NCBI GenBank assembly: GCA_022706085.1
Contig: JAKJDF010000010.1
Location: 1-42,500 of the forward strand
DNA from: Candidatus Latescibacterota bacterium
GTDB lineage: Bacteria; Latescibacterota; MWCZ01
Length of the DNA: 42,500 bases
Reading direction: 5' to 3'
Shown here: positions 1 through 7,750 of the stretch, in pieces
Position numbering within the stretch: the first letter of the stretch is position 1
How the letters are laid out: every line of letters begins with the position of its first letter
The notes under the pieces: model-generated
Database searches by the model: none
Told to the model about the DNA's origin: nothing
Seen by the model: the letters and a program-made list of their open reading frames with translations, nothing else
Program-made: the position numbers and the translations under genes

Positions 1-131
1 CCCGAGGCCTATGATACCCAGCAAAAAGTGTATACTATGTCTCCTTACGTCTGTTTACCATCTCACCGGTCTATACAGCGCCAAAGAGGGGGTAGGCTGG
101 CTGCCCGGCGGGGCAGCGCGCGGGCTGTGGT

Positions 132-1106
132 TTACCAGAGGATGTCCTCGAACGGGGTATCGCACGGGTGGCCCGGCGCGACCCGGACGCGCCGCGGTGT
201 CGGCTCGGCAACAAGCGACCAGATCGTTCCGCCGCCGGGTGCGTCCGGTCCGTGCTGTCCGGCGCAGATGCCGCCCTCGTGATCCGAAAGAACGCGGATC
301 AGGGTATCCGTTGTCACCGGTTCTTTCGTGGCTCGCAGCAGGTCCTCCGCGCGTCTTCTTCTCCGGACGGAGGCGGTTTCAGCGTGTCCCGCGAGTGCGT
401 CGGTCCGTGTGTTGGTGCCCACCAGGATCCCGTCGTCCGGTTCGAACACCCGTGCGTTCCGGGGGGAGGTTTCGACCAGGCGTGCGGTGTCGCGGTCGGC
501 GACGAGATACGCGAGAGAGCGCACGTGCGGGAGACCGGCGAGGAGGTCGGCTGCTTCCGTGGCGGTGCGGCAGGTGGCGGCTACGAGATCCACGGCGATA
601 TGCCACTGGATGCCGGGCCGGGGCTCGCCTTCCGGCGGCAGGCTGGCGATGCAGAGCGTGAGCCCGGCATCGTTCATCACGTCGCACAGGCCGCCCCAGT
701 GGTGCGTATATCCGATGCGCGCCGGTTCGCCATCCGGAGAAATGGTTCGCGCCTCGCACCAGCGGCGGTCGGCGTAGTCCCAGTCGTAATTCCGTCCGAC
801 GAGCGTGTGACCATCGCGCGTTCGCGTGCCGGTTACCGCGATATTAGTGCAGCCGCCGGCGGCAGGCGCGGTTCGGCCGAAGTAATAGCTAGTGAATTCC
901 TCCACGGGCAGGCCGCTGGTTTCGCACATGCCTTCGAACTCGTCTTCGATACCGGGATGCAGGCGCGCGGCGACGGCGCGGCAACGGTTGCCGAACGCAC
1001 TATCCCGGGGTGAGACGGGCGGAAGCCTGAGGGCGCGGATACGATAGCCCTGCGCTCTGCCAATCTCCCGGCGCGTGCCGGAGAAACGCATGTGTGCAAT
1101 GGCCAT
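132..1106 (-). CDS. C45-type Ntn amidohydrolase (acyl-CoA:6-APA acyltransferase-like)
   Basis: A 324-aa protein resembling the C45 peptidase / acyl-coenzyme A:6-aminopenicillanic acid acyltransferase family, which are self-cleaving N-terminal-nucleophile hydrolases acting on linear amides. The expected nucleophile is Cys86 in the motif AGGCTNIAV, followed by the family-typical GRNYDWDY stretch about 24 residues on. The central and C-terminal parts show family features (GGLCDVMNDAGL, a TNTR segment) and the length fits. I chose the ATG at 1106 because GGGAG lies 8 bases upstream; a GTG at 1139 would add 11 residues but has a weaker ribosome site. No signal peptide or membrane segment, so probably cytoplasmic unless processed otherwise. 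The gene diverges from the glycoside-hydrolase-like gene at 1288. The true substrate cannot be read from sequence; an amidase or acyltransferase on a peptide or acyl amide is the safe statement. Confidence 0.82.
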   Translation of the reverse strand: MAIAHMRFSGTRREIGRAQGYRIRALRLPPVSPRDSAFGNRCRAVAARLHPGIEDEFEGMCETSGLPVEEFTSYYFGRTAPAAGGCTNIAVTGTRTRDGHTLVGRNYDWDYADRRWCEARTISPDGEPARIGYTHHWGGLCDVMNDAGLTLCIASLPPEGEPRPGIQWHIAVDLVAATCRTATEAADLLAGLPHVRSLAYLVADRDTARLVETSPRNARVFEPDDGILVGTNTRTDALAGHAETASVRRRRRAEDLLRATKEPVTTDTLIRVLSDHEGGICAGQHGPDAPGGGTIWSLVAEPTPRRVRVAPGHPCDTPFEDILW

Positions 1107-1287
1107 GGGGCCGTCTCCCTGTTGTCCGCGGCGGCACACCTCGGGTTCCGCTCATCTGCTGCGAATGAAATAGAACGGGATTTGCGTTCCGGGAAAAGAG
1201 GAGGGAACGGTTGCCCCAGGAACAACTCGGGCTTCAGTTTGGTGGAGATTGCGGCTCCACAGGGAATTCTTCGCGGGAAGGTGATGC

Positions 1288-3378
1288 ATGGCGCTGAACA
1301 GGCGATGGGTGACGGTTTTCGGAGCTCTTCTCGCCGCGTGTGCGGTCCGAGCGGGCGCGGCGGCCCGCCTCGAGGGCGGTGTTCTTTTCGTGGATGGGAA
1401 GCCGTTCTTTCCGCTGGGAAGCTGGGGCGGAAGGGCTGTTGCGCCGGAGGAAATCGCCCGGCTGGGCATGAACGCCACCTTCCTCATGGCGCCTTCGAGT
1501 GAAGGAGCCCTCGACGACGCGCGGGCGTACATGCGGGAGTGCAGGCGGCACGGCGTGCAGGTGATGCAGTACGTCCCATGGGGTTCTGATTCGGCAACGG
1601 TGCAGACGGCGGCAAGGCTGGCCGGCGAACCGAATCTGCTTGCGTGGAACATAGGTGATGACGTTCCCCTCAGGGGCATGGAGCCGCTGAGCGAAGTCGC
1701 CCGGCGATTGAGGGAGGCTGCCCTGGGAACCCCCACCCTGGCGGATTGCATCCCATCACTCGGTCGTCTCGACGGCGTGAAGCGCACGTTTGGCGAATTC
1801 GTTGACATCACGATGAACTACGATTACCCGATCCCGGACGCCGAATACCCGCTCGGCGGCAACGCGTTCCGACGGCACCAGGCGTTTTTTGACGAGCAAC
1901 GCCGGATGTTCGGAGAACCACGGTGGACGTGGACGCAGACCTACATGTGGCACTGGACGGGGCAGGACCTGAATGTGAGCCCGGAGGCGGCAGGGCCGTA
2001 TCCGGAGCCGGAGCAGGTGAGGTTGCTGCTCTTCTCGGAAATCAACACCGGCCTCCGTGGGTTGTTCTGTTTTTCGCACCGGGAGATAGCCCTCCAGCCG
2101 AACCTCGCGGCGGAGATTGCCGTGACGTTCCGCGAAATCTCGATTTTCAATGACTTCCTTGCGGCGGGGGAGATCAGGCGGCGACTCGCAACGTCCGACA
2201 CCACGCTCGATGCAGCGGCGTTCTCGTACCGGGGGTCAACGCTGGTTTCCCTGGCGCTTCTGCGGGAACGGTATCAGTACTGGATCGGGGAAGGGATTAC
2301 CCGGGATGTCTCCGTGGAGGTGCCGTGGGCCGGCGCGCGTCTGCCGGAAGCGCTCCTTGTCGCCACCCCGGGCGTGGTGGATTGCCGCGTGGTCAGGGCA
2401 AGTCCGGAAACGGTGCGCATAACGATCCCTTCACTGGAGCTCGCGGGGTTCGTCCTCGTTTCGAGTGATTCGCGCGAACTGGGCCGCGTGCGGAGCCGCG
2501 TCGCCGCAATCCCCCGCGAGGTACGCACGCTTCTGGTTCCCGGTGCGATGGCACAGGTGCAGAAGGTGAACCAGGTGGTCTGGCAGGCGGGGGCGTGTGA
2601 CATGCAGAACACGACCATCAGCCGGGCTCCCATTGAGGCCGTGGAGCGATGCAACCGAGCGCTGGATGAACGGCGTTACGCCGACGCCGTGACCGAGTGG
2701 AAAACGGCGCACCGGCTGTGCAGGGCGGCGCTGGACAGTGTCATGCGGTATGCCGGCGCGCGGGTGAATCAACTGACTGCGGACGAGCGGCGGCATCTGC
2801 TCACCCCGTACGGTCTCCATAACATCCCGGCGCTGGCGTTTGCTTCCCCGCCGGGCGACCGGTGGCGGTTTGTGCGCGAATGGGAGGTGGTCGGCCCGTT
2901 TCCGCTTGACCGGGACTGGAACGATCTGGACGCGGTGCCGGAGGGTTTTGACCGGCTATACCCGCCCGAAACCAGCGCGGAACGGCACGGTGTGTTTGAT
3001 TGCGTCGGTGGCCCGTCCGAGTGGCGTTATGCGCGGGCGGATCTCTCGGGCAGGCTGGATTTCCTGCAGTACTTCGACACCACCGAGAACGTCCTTGCGT
3101 ACGCCCGGTGCCGTATCATTGTTCCGCGCGATACTACCGTGACCTTCAGCGTCGGCAGCAATGACGGCATCAAGGCGTGGGCGAACGGAGAACTCGCGTT
3201 CGAGCTGCCGGTTTCCCGTGGGAGGAAAGCCGTGCGCCACCAGAACCAATTCCCGGTGCCACTGCGCGCCGGGGAAAACAGGATTCTGGTGAAGCTGACC
3301 AACCTTGGCTCCAACTGGCAGCTCTACTGTGCGGTGGAGGACTCCGCGCGGGAGTTCCGCTTCGCCCCGGGTTGGTGA
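1288..3378 (+). CDS. Secreted glycoside-hydrolase-like TIM-barrel protein with C-terminal PA14/jelly-roll-like domain
   Basis: A 696-aa protein with a signal peptide (about residues 1-25, hydrophobic core after NRR). The next about 330 residues look like a (beta/alpha)8 barrel of the glycoside hydrolase superfamily: it opens with LEGGVLFVDGKPFFPLG, has WNIGDDV at 120-126 where related barrels often carry a W-x-x-x-D-E-P motif, and has the late barrel strand INTGLRGLFCFSHRE. A helical linker follows, then a C-terminal beta domain (about 515-696) with SVGSNDGIKAWANGEL and RAGENRILVKLTN, typical of PA14-like or carbohydrate-binding modules in polysaccharide-degrading bacteria. The ATG at 1288 has an AAGGTGA site just upstream. 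It diverges from the C45 gene. No specific GH family can be assigned and the catalytic acids are not obvious, so the activity is unproven. Confidence 0.72.
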   Translation: MALNRRWVTVFGALLAACAVRAGAAARLEGGVLFVDGKPFFPLGSWGGRAVAPEEIARLGMNATFLMAPSSEGALDDARAYMRECRRHGVQVMQYVPWGSDSATVQTAARLAGEPNLLAWNIGDDVPLRGMEPLSEVARRLREAALGTPTLADCIPSLGRLDGVKRTFGEFVDITMNYDYPIPDAEYPLGGNAFRRHQAFFDEQRRMFGEPRWTWTQTYMWHWTGQDLNVSPEAAGPYPEPEQVRLLLFSEINTGLRGLFCFSHREIALQPNLAAEIAVTFREISIFNDFLAAGEIRRRLATSDTTLDAAAFSYRGSTLVSLALLRERYQYWIGEGITRDVSVEVPWAGARLPEALLVATPGVVDCRVVRASPETVRITIPSLELAGFVLVSSDSRELGRVRSRVAAIPREVRTLLVPGAMAQVQKVNQVVWQAGACDMQNTTISRAPIEAVERCNRALDERRYADAVTEWKTAHRLCRAALDSVMRYAGARVNQLTADERRHLLTPYGLHNIPALAFASPPGDRWRFVREWEVVGPFPLDRDWNDLDAVPEGFDRLYPPETSAERHGVFDCVGGPSEWRYARADLSGRLDFLQYFDTTENVLAYARCRIIVPRDTTVTFSVGSNDGIKAWANGELAFELPVSRGRKAVRHQNQFPVPLRAGENRILVKLTNLGSNWQLYCAVEDSAREFRFAPGW

Positions 3379-3459
3379 GCAGATGGCTGCGGTAGACACC
3401 CTGTGGGAGGAACAGGACCTATAAGGAGGGCCCGGACAGGACTCGGATGCGAGGAGAAA

Positions 3460-3495
3460 GGGGCAGGCGGGCTCCAGGACACGCCCGCCTGCCCC
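3460..3495 (-). terminator. 13-bp hairpin between convergent genes, likely terminator of the rseP operon
   Basis: Perfect 13-bp inverted repeat (GGGGCAGGCGGGC / GCCCGCCTGCCCC) around a 10-nt loop, between the end of the plus-strand gene at 3378 and the end of rseP at 3523. Read on the minus strand the stem is preceded by CTTTT and followed by CTTTCTCC, a weak U-rich tail. On the plus strand it is followed by AAAAG. It probably terminates the minus-strand operon and may also stop the other transcript. Confidence 0.6.
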
Positions 3496-3522
3496 AAAAG
3501 AAGTCGAGTGTAACGAGACTTC

Positions 3523-4872
3523 TCAGAAGATGCGCTGGATGTCCATGATGGTGACGAGGATCATCAGGGCTATCAGCAGCGCCATGCCGATGCGCTGGAT
3601 GTAGCCCTGCTGTTTCGCGCTTGGCCGCCGCTTCGTGATGGCCTCGAAGGCGAGGAAGACCAGCAAGCCGCCATCCAGGACCGCGAGCGGCAGAAGGTTG
3701 ATGAAACCGAGGTTGGCGCTGAGTGTTCCCACCAGCATCAGGTAGGTGCCCAATCCCTGTTGCGCGGCGATGCCGGTCATCTGGAAAATGCCCAGCGGGC
3801 CGGCAATATAGGTGGGGGAAATGGCGCGCGTCACCAGCCGTTCGATGAATTTCACGATTTTGACGGTGACTACCCAGGTCTGGACGAAGGCGGTTCTGAC
3901 CGCGGGCACGAAGGAGAGCCTGACGCCTCCTTCGGGAATGTCCACGCCGATATCAACGGACGGGGTGACGGTGAGCACCGTGGTGACGGCATCCCGCTTC
4001 ACTTCAATTATGGTTTCCCTTCCCGCGTTGCGGCGGATGGTCCGGCTCATTTCTGCCCACGACGCCACCGGTTGGCCATTCACCGCGCGGACGGTGTCGC
4101 CTTCGCGCATACCGGCCTCGTTTGCCGGTTCGATAGGCACCACCCCGCCGACTACCGCACCGTTCTCCCATTCGACACCGAAATCGTGAAGATCGGCCAG
4201 GTTTTTCTGCATGGAAACGCGCAGCGTATCGCCGGCGGGTGTCTGAAGCGCGATCACGGGACGGGTGCTCTTTTCGAGGAGTTGCGCCACGTTTTTCCAG
4301 CTCGTGAGCGGCGAATCGTTGAGCGAGACCCAGCGCGCTCCCACGGGAACGCCGAGGCTGTCAGCGCGTGAACCGGGCTTCACTGCGCTCACCCACATGT
4401 GGGGCGCGGGCGTGATGCCGATGCGTCCGACGACGCCGTAGGTCATGTTGAGCCAGGTGAACACGATGACGGCGAGGATGAAGTTCATGAGTGGGCCGGC
4501 GAAGATCACCGCGGCACGGGCTCCTACGGGCTTGGAGGTGAACTCCCAGGGAGCCCCGGAATCCTCGGCGTCGCCGAAATCGCTCTGTCCGCTCATCTTC
4601 ACGTAGCCGCCGAACGGGATCCAGCGGACCGCGTATTCCGTCTCGTCGCCCGTGAATGCGTCGTCTGGAAGCCCCCATTTCCAGAAGAGGGAGCGGAACT
4701 GCCAGCCTTTTCCTTTCGCCCTGCGAACGGAGAAGAGCGGTCTGCCGAAGAACAGGGAGAAGGTTTCGACGCGCACGCCGGCCCATTTCGCCACGAGGAA
4801 GTGACCGAGTTCGTGGACGAAGACGAGGACGCTGAGGGCCAGAATGAAGGCGAATGTGCCCTGGATGTTCAT
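3523..4872 (-). CDS. rseP: RIP metalloprotease RseP (site-2 protease)
   Basis: A 449-aa inner-membrane zinc protease that cuts anti-sigma factors or remnant signal peptides inside the membrane. The first transmembrane helix carries the zinc site HELGH (His20, Glu21, His24). GGYVKM (88-93) follows, then a second helix (about 120-142), two PDZ domains (about 150-225 and 238-305) and the C-terminal helices with NLLPLAVLDGG, where Asp400 is the third zinc ligand. Length and order match the bacterial RseP family. The ATG overlaps the dxr stop by 4 bases (ATGA), so translation is probably coupled. It is the last gene of the uppS-cdsA-dxr-rseP cluster and is followed by a hairpin. No partner anti-sigma factor gene is adjacent. 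Confidence 0.95.
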   Translation of the reverse strand: MNIQGTFAFILALSVLVFVHELGHFLVAKWAGVRVETFSLFFGRPLFSVRRAKGKGWQFRSLFWKWGLPDDAFTGDETEYAVRWIPFGGYVKMSGQSDFGDAEDSGAPWEFTSKPVGARAAVIFAGPLMNFILAVIVFTWLNMTYGVVGRIGITPAPHMWVSAVKPGSRADSLGVPVGARWVSLNDSPLTSWKNVAQLLEKSTRPVIALQTPAGDTLRVSMQKNLADLHDFGVEWENGAVVGGVVPIEPANEAGMREGDTVRAVNGQPVASWAEMSRTIRRNAGRETIIEVKRDAVTTVLTVTPSVDIGVDIPEGGVRLSFVPAVRTAFVQTWVVTVKIVKFIERLVTRAISPTYIAGPLGIFQMTGIAAQQGLGTYLMLVGTLSANLGFINLLPLAVLDGGLLVFLAFEAITKRRPSAKQQGYIQRIGMALLIALMILVTIMDIQRIF

Positions 4873-6044
4873 GAGGGACCTTTCTGTGCGTCACCGGGAA
4901 GGAGGGAAGACGCGGTTTCCCGTGCCCATGACTCCGCGGAAAGGGCATCGTCCAGCGTGGGGTGCGGAACGGGAGTGTGGCGCGCCATGGTGTCCTCGAC
5001 CAGGCGCGGGATGCCGGCGAAGGGCAACCGTCCGGAGAGAAAGGCGTGCACCGCCACCTCATCGGCTCCGCTGAGCACTGCCGGCATTGTGCCGCCGATC
5101 CGCGTCGCTTCGCGGGCGAGTGCGAGCGCGGGAAAGCGGGCGACGTCCGGCCTGCCAAACGTCAACTGCCCCACGTCCGCAAGACTGAGTGGTTTCCTGC
5201 CCGTATCCGCGCGTTCCGGGAAGGTGAGCGCGTATTGAATCGGCAATGTCATGTCGGGGATGCCGAGCTGCGCGATGACTGACCCGTCCTCGTACTCCAC
5301 CAGCGAGTGGATGACGGATTGATGATGGATCAGGACCTCGATTTTGTCCAGCGGGATGTCGAACAGCCATCGGACTTCGAGGATTTCGAAACCTTTGTTC
5401 ATCAGTGTTGCCGAGTCTATGGTCACTTTCTGCCCCATAACCCACGTGGGGTGGGCAAGCGCGCGCTCCGGAGTGATGGTGGCGAACGCTTCCGCCGGCA
5501 TTGACCGGAAAGGGCCGCCGGACGCGGTGAGGAGGATGCGCCGGACATCCTGTTTGCGGCCTGCCTGCAGGCACTGCCAAATGGCGCTGATTTCGCTGTC
5601 AACCGGCAGGAGCCGGGTTCCGCGTCGTGCTGCTTCGCGGGAGATGATTTCCCCGGCCACCACGATGGCTTCCTTGTTGGCGAGGGCAACGTCCTTGCCG
5701 GCGCACACGGCGGCATAGGTGGGGCGCACGCCCACGCCGCCGGTGAGGCTGCTGACCACGATGTCGGCGGGTTCGAACGTGGCGACCGCTTCGAGCCCTT
5801 CGCTGCCGGAGAGGATGGAGGGACATTCATCGCCGAGGGCGCGGCGGATTTCCTGCGCTGACGAATCCGCGGAGACGGAGACCAGCGCCGGCCGGAAATC
5901 TCGGATTTGCTCCACCAGCAGTTGCCACTGGTTCCCGGCGGCCAGTGCGACCACCTCAAAACGCTCGGGTTGCCGCGCCGCGACTGCCAGCGCCGCCCGG
6001 CCTATGGACCCCGTGGAACCGAGTATGGAGAGGCGTCTTTTCAT
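4869..6044 (-). CDS. dxr: 1-deoxy-D-xylulose 5-phosphate reductoisomerase
   Basis: A 391-aa cytoplasmic enzyme of the methylerythritol phosphate (non-mevalonate) isoprenoid pathway, converting DXP to MEP with NADPH and a divalent metal. It shows the NADPH loop GSTGSIG (9-15), ANKE (122-125), the metal-binding DSE (149-151) inside VDSEISAIWQ, and TASGGPFR (173-180). Downstream are GQKVTIDSATLMNKG, characteristic of the substrate-binding region, and a C-terminal helical domain. Length is normal and no key motif is missing. The start codon directly abuts the cdsA stop at 6045, and the stop overlaps rseP. It sits with uppS, so isoprenoid precursor synthesis and its use for undecaprenyl phosphate are expressed together. 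Confidence 0.97.
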   Translation of the reverse strand: MKRRLSILGSTGSIGRAALAVAARQPERFEVVALAAGNQWQLLVEQIRDFRPALVSVSADSSAQEIRRALGDECPSILSGSEGLEAVATFEPADIVVSSLTGGVGVRPTYAAVCAGKDVALANKEAIVVAGEIISREAARRGTRLLPVDSEISAIWQCLQAGRKQDVRRILLTASGGPFRSMPAEAFATITPERALAHPTWVMGQKVTIDSATLMNKGFEILEVRWLFDIPLDKIEVLIHHQSVIHSLVEYEDGSVIAQLGIPDMTLPIQYALTFPERADTGRKPLSLADVGQLTFGRPDVARFPALALAREATRIGGTMPAVLSGADEVAVHAFLSGRLPFAGIPRLVEDTMARHTPVPHPTLDDALSAESWARETASSLLPGDAQKGPS

Positions 6045-6890
6045 TCAGAACGAAGGGGTGATTACGAGGCCCCAGAGCATGGCGCGGGTCTGTAGCCAGA
6101 ACCAGACGGCAGGCAACGCGAAAAGGAGGCTGTCGAACCTGTCGAGAATGCCTCCGTGGCCGGGAAGAAGGCGTGAGGAATCCTTGATGCCGGTTTCCCG
6201 CTTGACGGCTGACTCCGCGAGGTCACCCACCTGTCCGACGATTCCGATTGCGGCGCCGAGGAACGCGAATTCGGCGATGATGAAGGTTTTCGGCTGGAAC
6301 ACCAGCCAGCCCACGATTCCGCCGGCGATGGAGCCAAAGAAGCCGAATATGGCCCCTTCAAAAGACTTCTTCGGGCTGATTGAAGGCGCGAGAGGGTGCC
6401 GGCCAAGCAGTGACCCGCCGAAGTAAGCCACCGTGTCGCACGCCCAGATCATGAAGAGCAGGGAGACGAGAAGTGCGTCGCCATCCTGAAGGCGGCGGAT
6501 CGGTATCATGAGGGCGAAAAAACCTACGTACACGACGCCTGCGATTGTGGCGCCGAGAGGACGCACCACGCCGTGTTCCTTCCAGCGGCTCACAAGCGTT
6601 CCAATGAACGCGAGGACGGTGATTGCCGCCACCGTGGCGCTCCAGAGATTGGCTCGCTGGATATATCCCACCACGACGAGGGCGATTGTGCCAATCACCG
6701 CGAGCGCGTACAGCACGGGGGTTTTCCGCAACCCGGTCATGTCGGCCCATTCGATCGCGCCGAGGCAACTGAGGACCGTCGCCAGCGCCACCACTCCCCA
6801 GGTACCCGCGAGAAGCAGAAAGAGAATAAGCGGAATGCCGATGATTGCTACGAGGACGCGCAGTGCGAGGTTTCTTCCGTCGAGGCTCAT
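6045..6890 (-). CDS. cdsA: Phosphatidate cytidylyltransferase
   Basis: A 281-aa integral membrane enzyme making CDP-diacylglycerol from CTP and phosphatidate, the branch point of phospholipid synthesis. Several hydrophobic segments (about 10-45, 60-76, 84-100, 112-130, 141-160, 181-220) precede the family signature. The signature spans about 222-256 and includes VGDLAESAVKR, KDSSRLLPGHGG and LDRFDSLLF, with the metal-binding aspartates. WACDTVAYFGG (149-159) and SPKKSFEG (172-179) are also conserved. The ATG overlaps the uppS stop by 4 bases and the stop abuts the dxr start. Gene order uppS-cdsA-dxr-rseP is widely conserved in bacteria, which supports the call. Confidence 0.95.
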   Translation of the reverse strand: MSLDGRNLALRVLVAIIGIPLILFLLLAGTWGVVALATVLSCLGAIEWADMTGLRKTPVLYALAVIGTIALVVVGYIQRANLWSATVAAITVLAFIGTLVSRWKEHGVVRPLGATIAGVVYVGFFALMIPIRRLQDGDALLVSLLFMIWACDTVAYFGGSLLGRHPLAPSISPKKSFEGAIFGFFGSIAGGIVGWLVFQPKTFIIAEFAFLGAAIGIVGQVGDLAESAVKRETGIKDSSRLLPGHGGILDRFDSLLFALPAVWFWLQTRAMLWGLVITPSF

Positions 6891-7654
6891 TCGGGGCCGA
6901 TCTCCCGGAGTTCCACAAAAAGCTGGTCCTGTGTTTTTCCAAACCGCCGCTGCCGCTGCTGGAACGCGCCGATAGCTTCGTACAGATGAGGGCGGCGGAA
7001 ATCCGGCCAGAGCACCGGCGTGAACCAGAGCTCGGTATACGCGGTCTGCCAGAGGAGAAAGTTGCTGAGGCGCATCTCGCCGCTCGTGCGAATCAGCAGG
7101 TCGGGTTCGGGCAGATCGGCCGTGTAGAGGTACCCGGCGACTGTTTCCGGCGTGATCGCCTCGGCAGGAATCCCGCTTCGGACGATCTCCCTGATGGCGT
7201 CCACGAGCTCAGCCTTGCCGGAGTAGTTGATGCACAGGTTGAGAATGAGTCCCGTGTTTGTTCCGGTCGTCGTGATTGCGTCCCGCAGGGCCTTTGCCGC
7301 GGCGGGCGGGAGATCATCAATCCGGCCGGAAGCGCGCAGGCGGACGTTGTTCTGATTCAGCTCGTCCGTTTCCCGCAGGATGGTTTGCCTGAGAAGGCGC
7401 ATCAGCCCGATCACTTCATGCCGGGGGCGGTTCCAGTTTTCCGTGGAGAAGACGTACAGCGACAGCACTTCGATGCCAAGCTCCGCGGAGGCGCGCACCA
7501 GCTCGCGCACGGATTCCACTCCGTGGCGGTGGCCGGTAATCCGGGAGAATCCATTCTGTTTCGCCCATCGCCCGTTGCCGTCCATGATGACGGCGATGTG
7601 CCGGGGGAGGTTTCCGCGCGCTTTCAGGGCGGCCTGCTGTTCGGCGTCTGTCAA
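6887..7654 (-). CDS. uppS: Isoprenyl transferase (undecaprenyl diphosphate synthase)
   Basis: A cis-prenyltransferase that elongates farnesyl diphosphate to the C55 carrier for peptidoglycan and O-antigen precursors. The catalytic Asp lies in IAVIMDGNGRWA. GHRHGVESVRE, SLYVFSTENWNRP and, near the end, PDLLIRTSGEMRLSNFL with the acidic ELWFTP motif are all present. The start is uncertain. I place it at the TTG at 7654 (255 aa) because the resulting N-terminus (MTDAEQQAALKARGNLPRH) matches the usual 18-25 residues before the catalytic motif, and GAGGAG lies 12 bases upstream. An upstream TTG at 7702 and a GTG at 7687 are in frame but lack a clear ribosome site. First of the four overlapping isoprenoid/envelope genes; the upstream vWA gene lies on the same strand. 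Confidence 0.93.
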   Translation of the reverse strand: MTDAEQQAALKARGNLPRHIAVIMDGNGRWAKQNGFSRITGHRHGVESVRELVRASAELGIEVLSLYVFSTENWNRPRHEVIGLMRLLRQTILRETDELNQNNVRLRASGRIDDLPPAAAKALRDAITTTGTNTGLILNLCINYSGKAELVDAIREIVRSGIPAEAITPETVAGYLYTADLPEPDLLIRTSGEMRLSNFLLWQTAYTELWFTPVLWPDFRRPHLYEAIGAFQQRQRRFGKTQDQLFVELREIGPE

Positions 7655-7750
7655 CGTGAGATCGCGCTCCTCATAAAGGCGGGACACGCAACTGAGATGC
7701 AACCTGCAGAACAGGGTTAACTACATAATATCAGTTTTTGAAGGGCGCAT

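Noticed and set aside
31-36. TATACT as a -10 promoter element near the window start
   Set aside because: No matching -35 at the right distance and no plus-strand gene follows; the gene beyond is on the minus strand and ends at 132.
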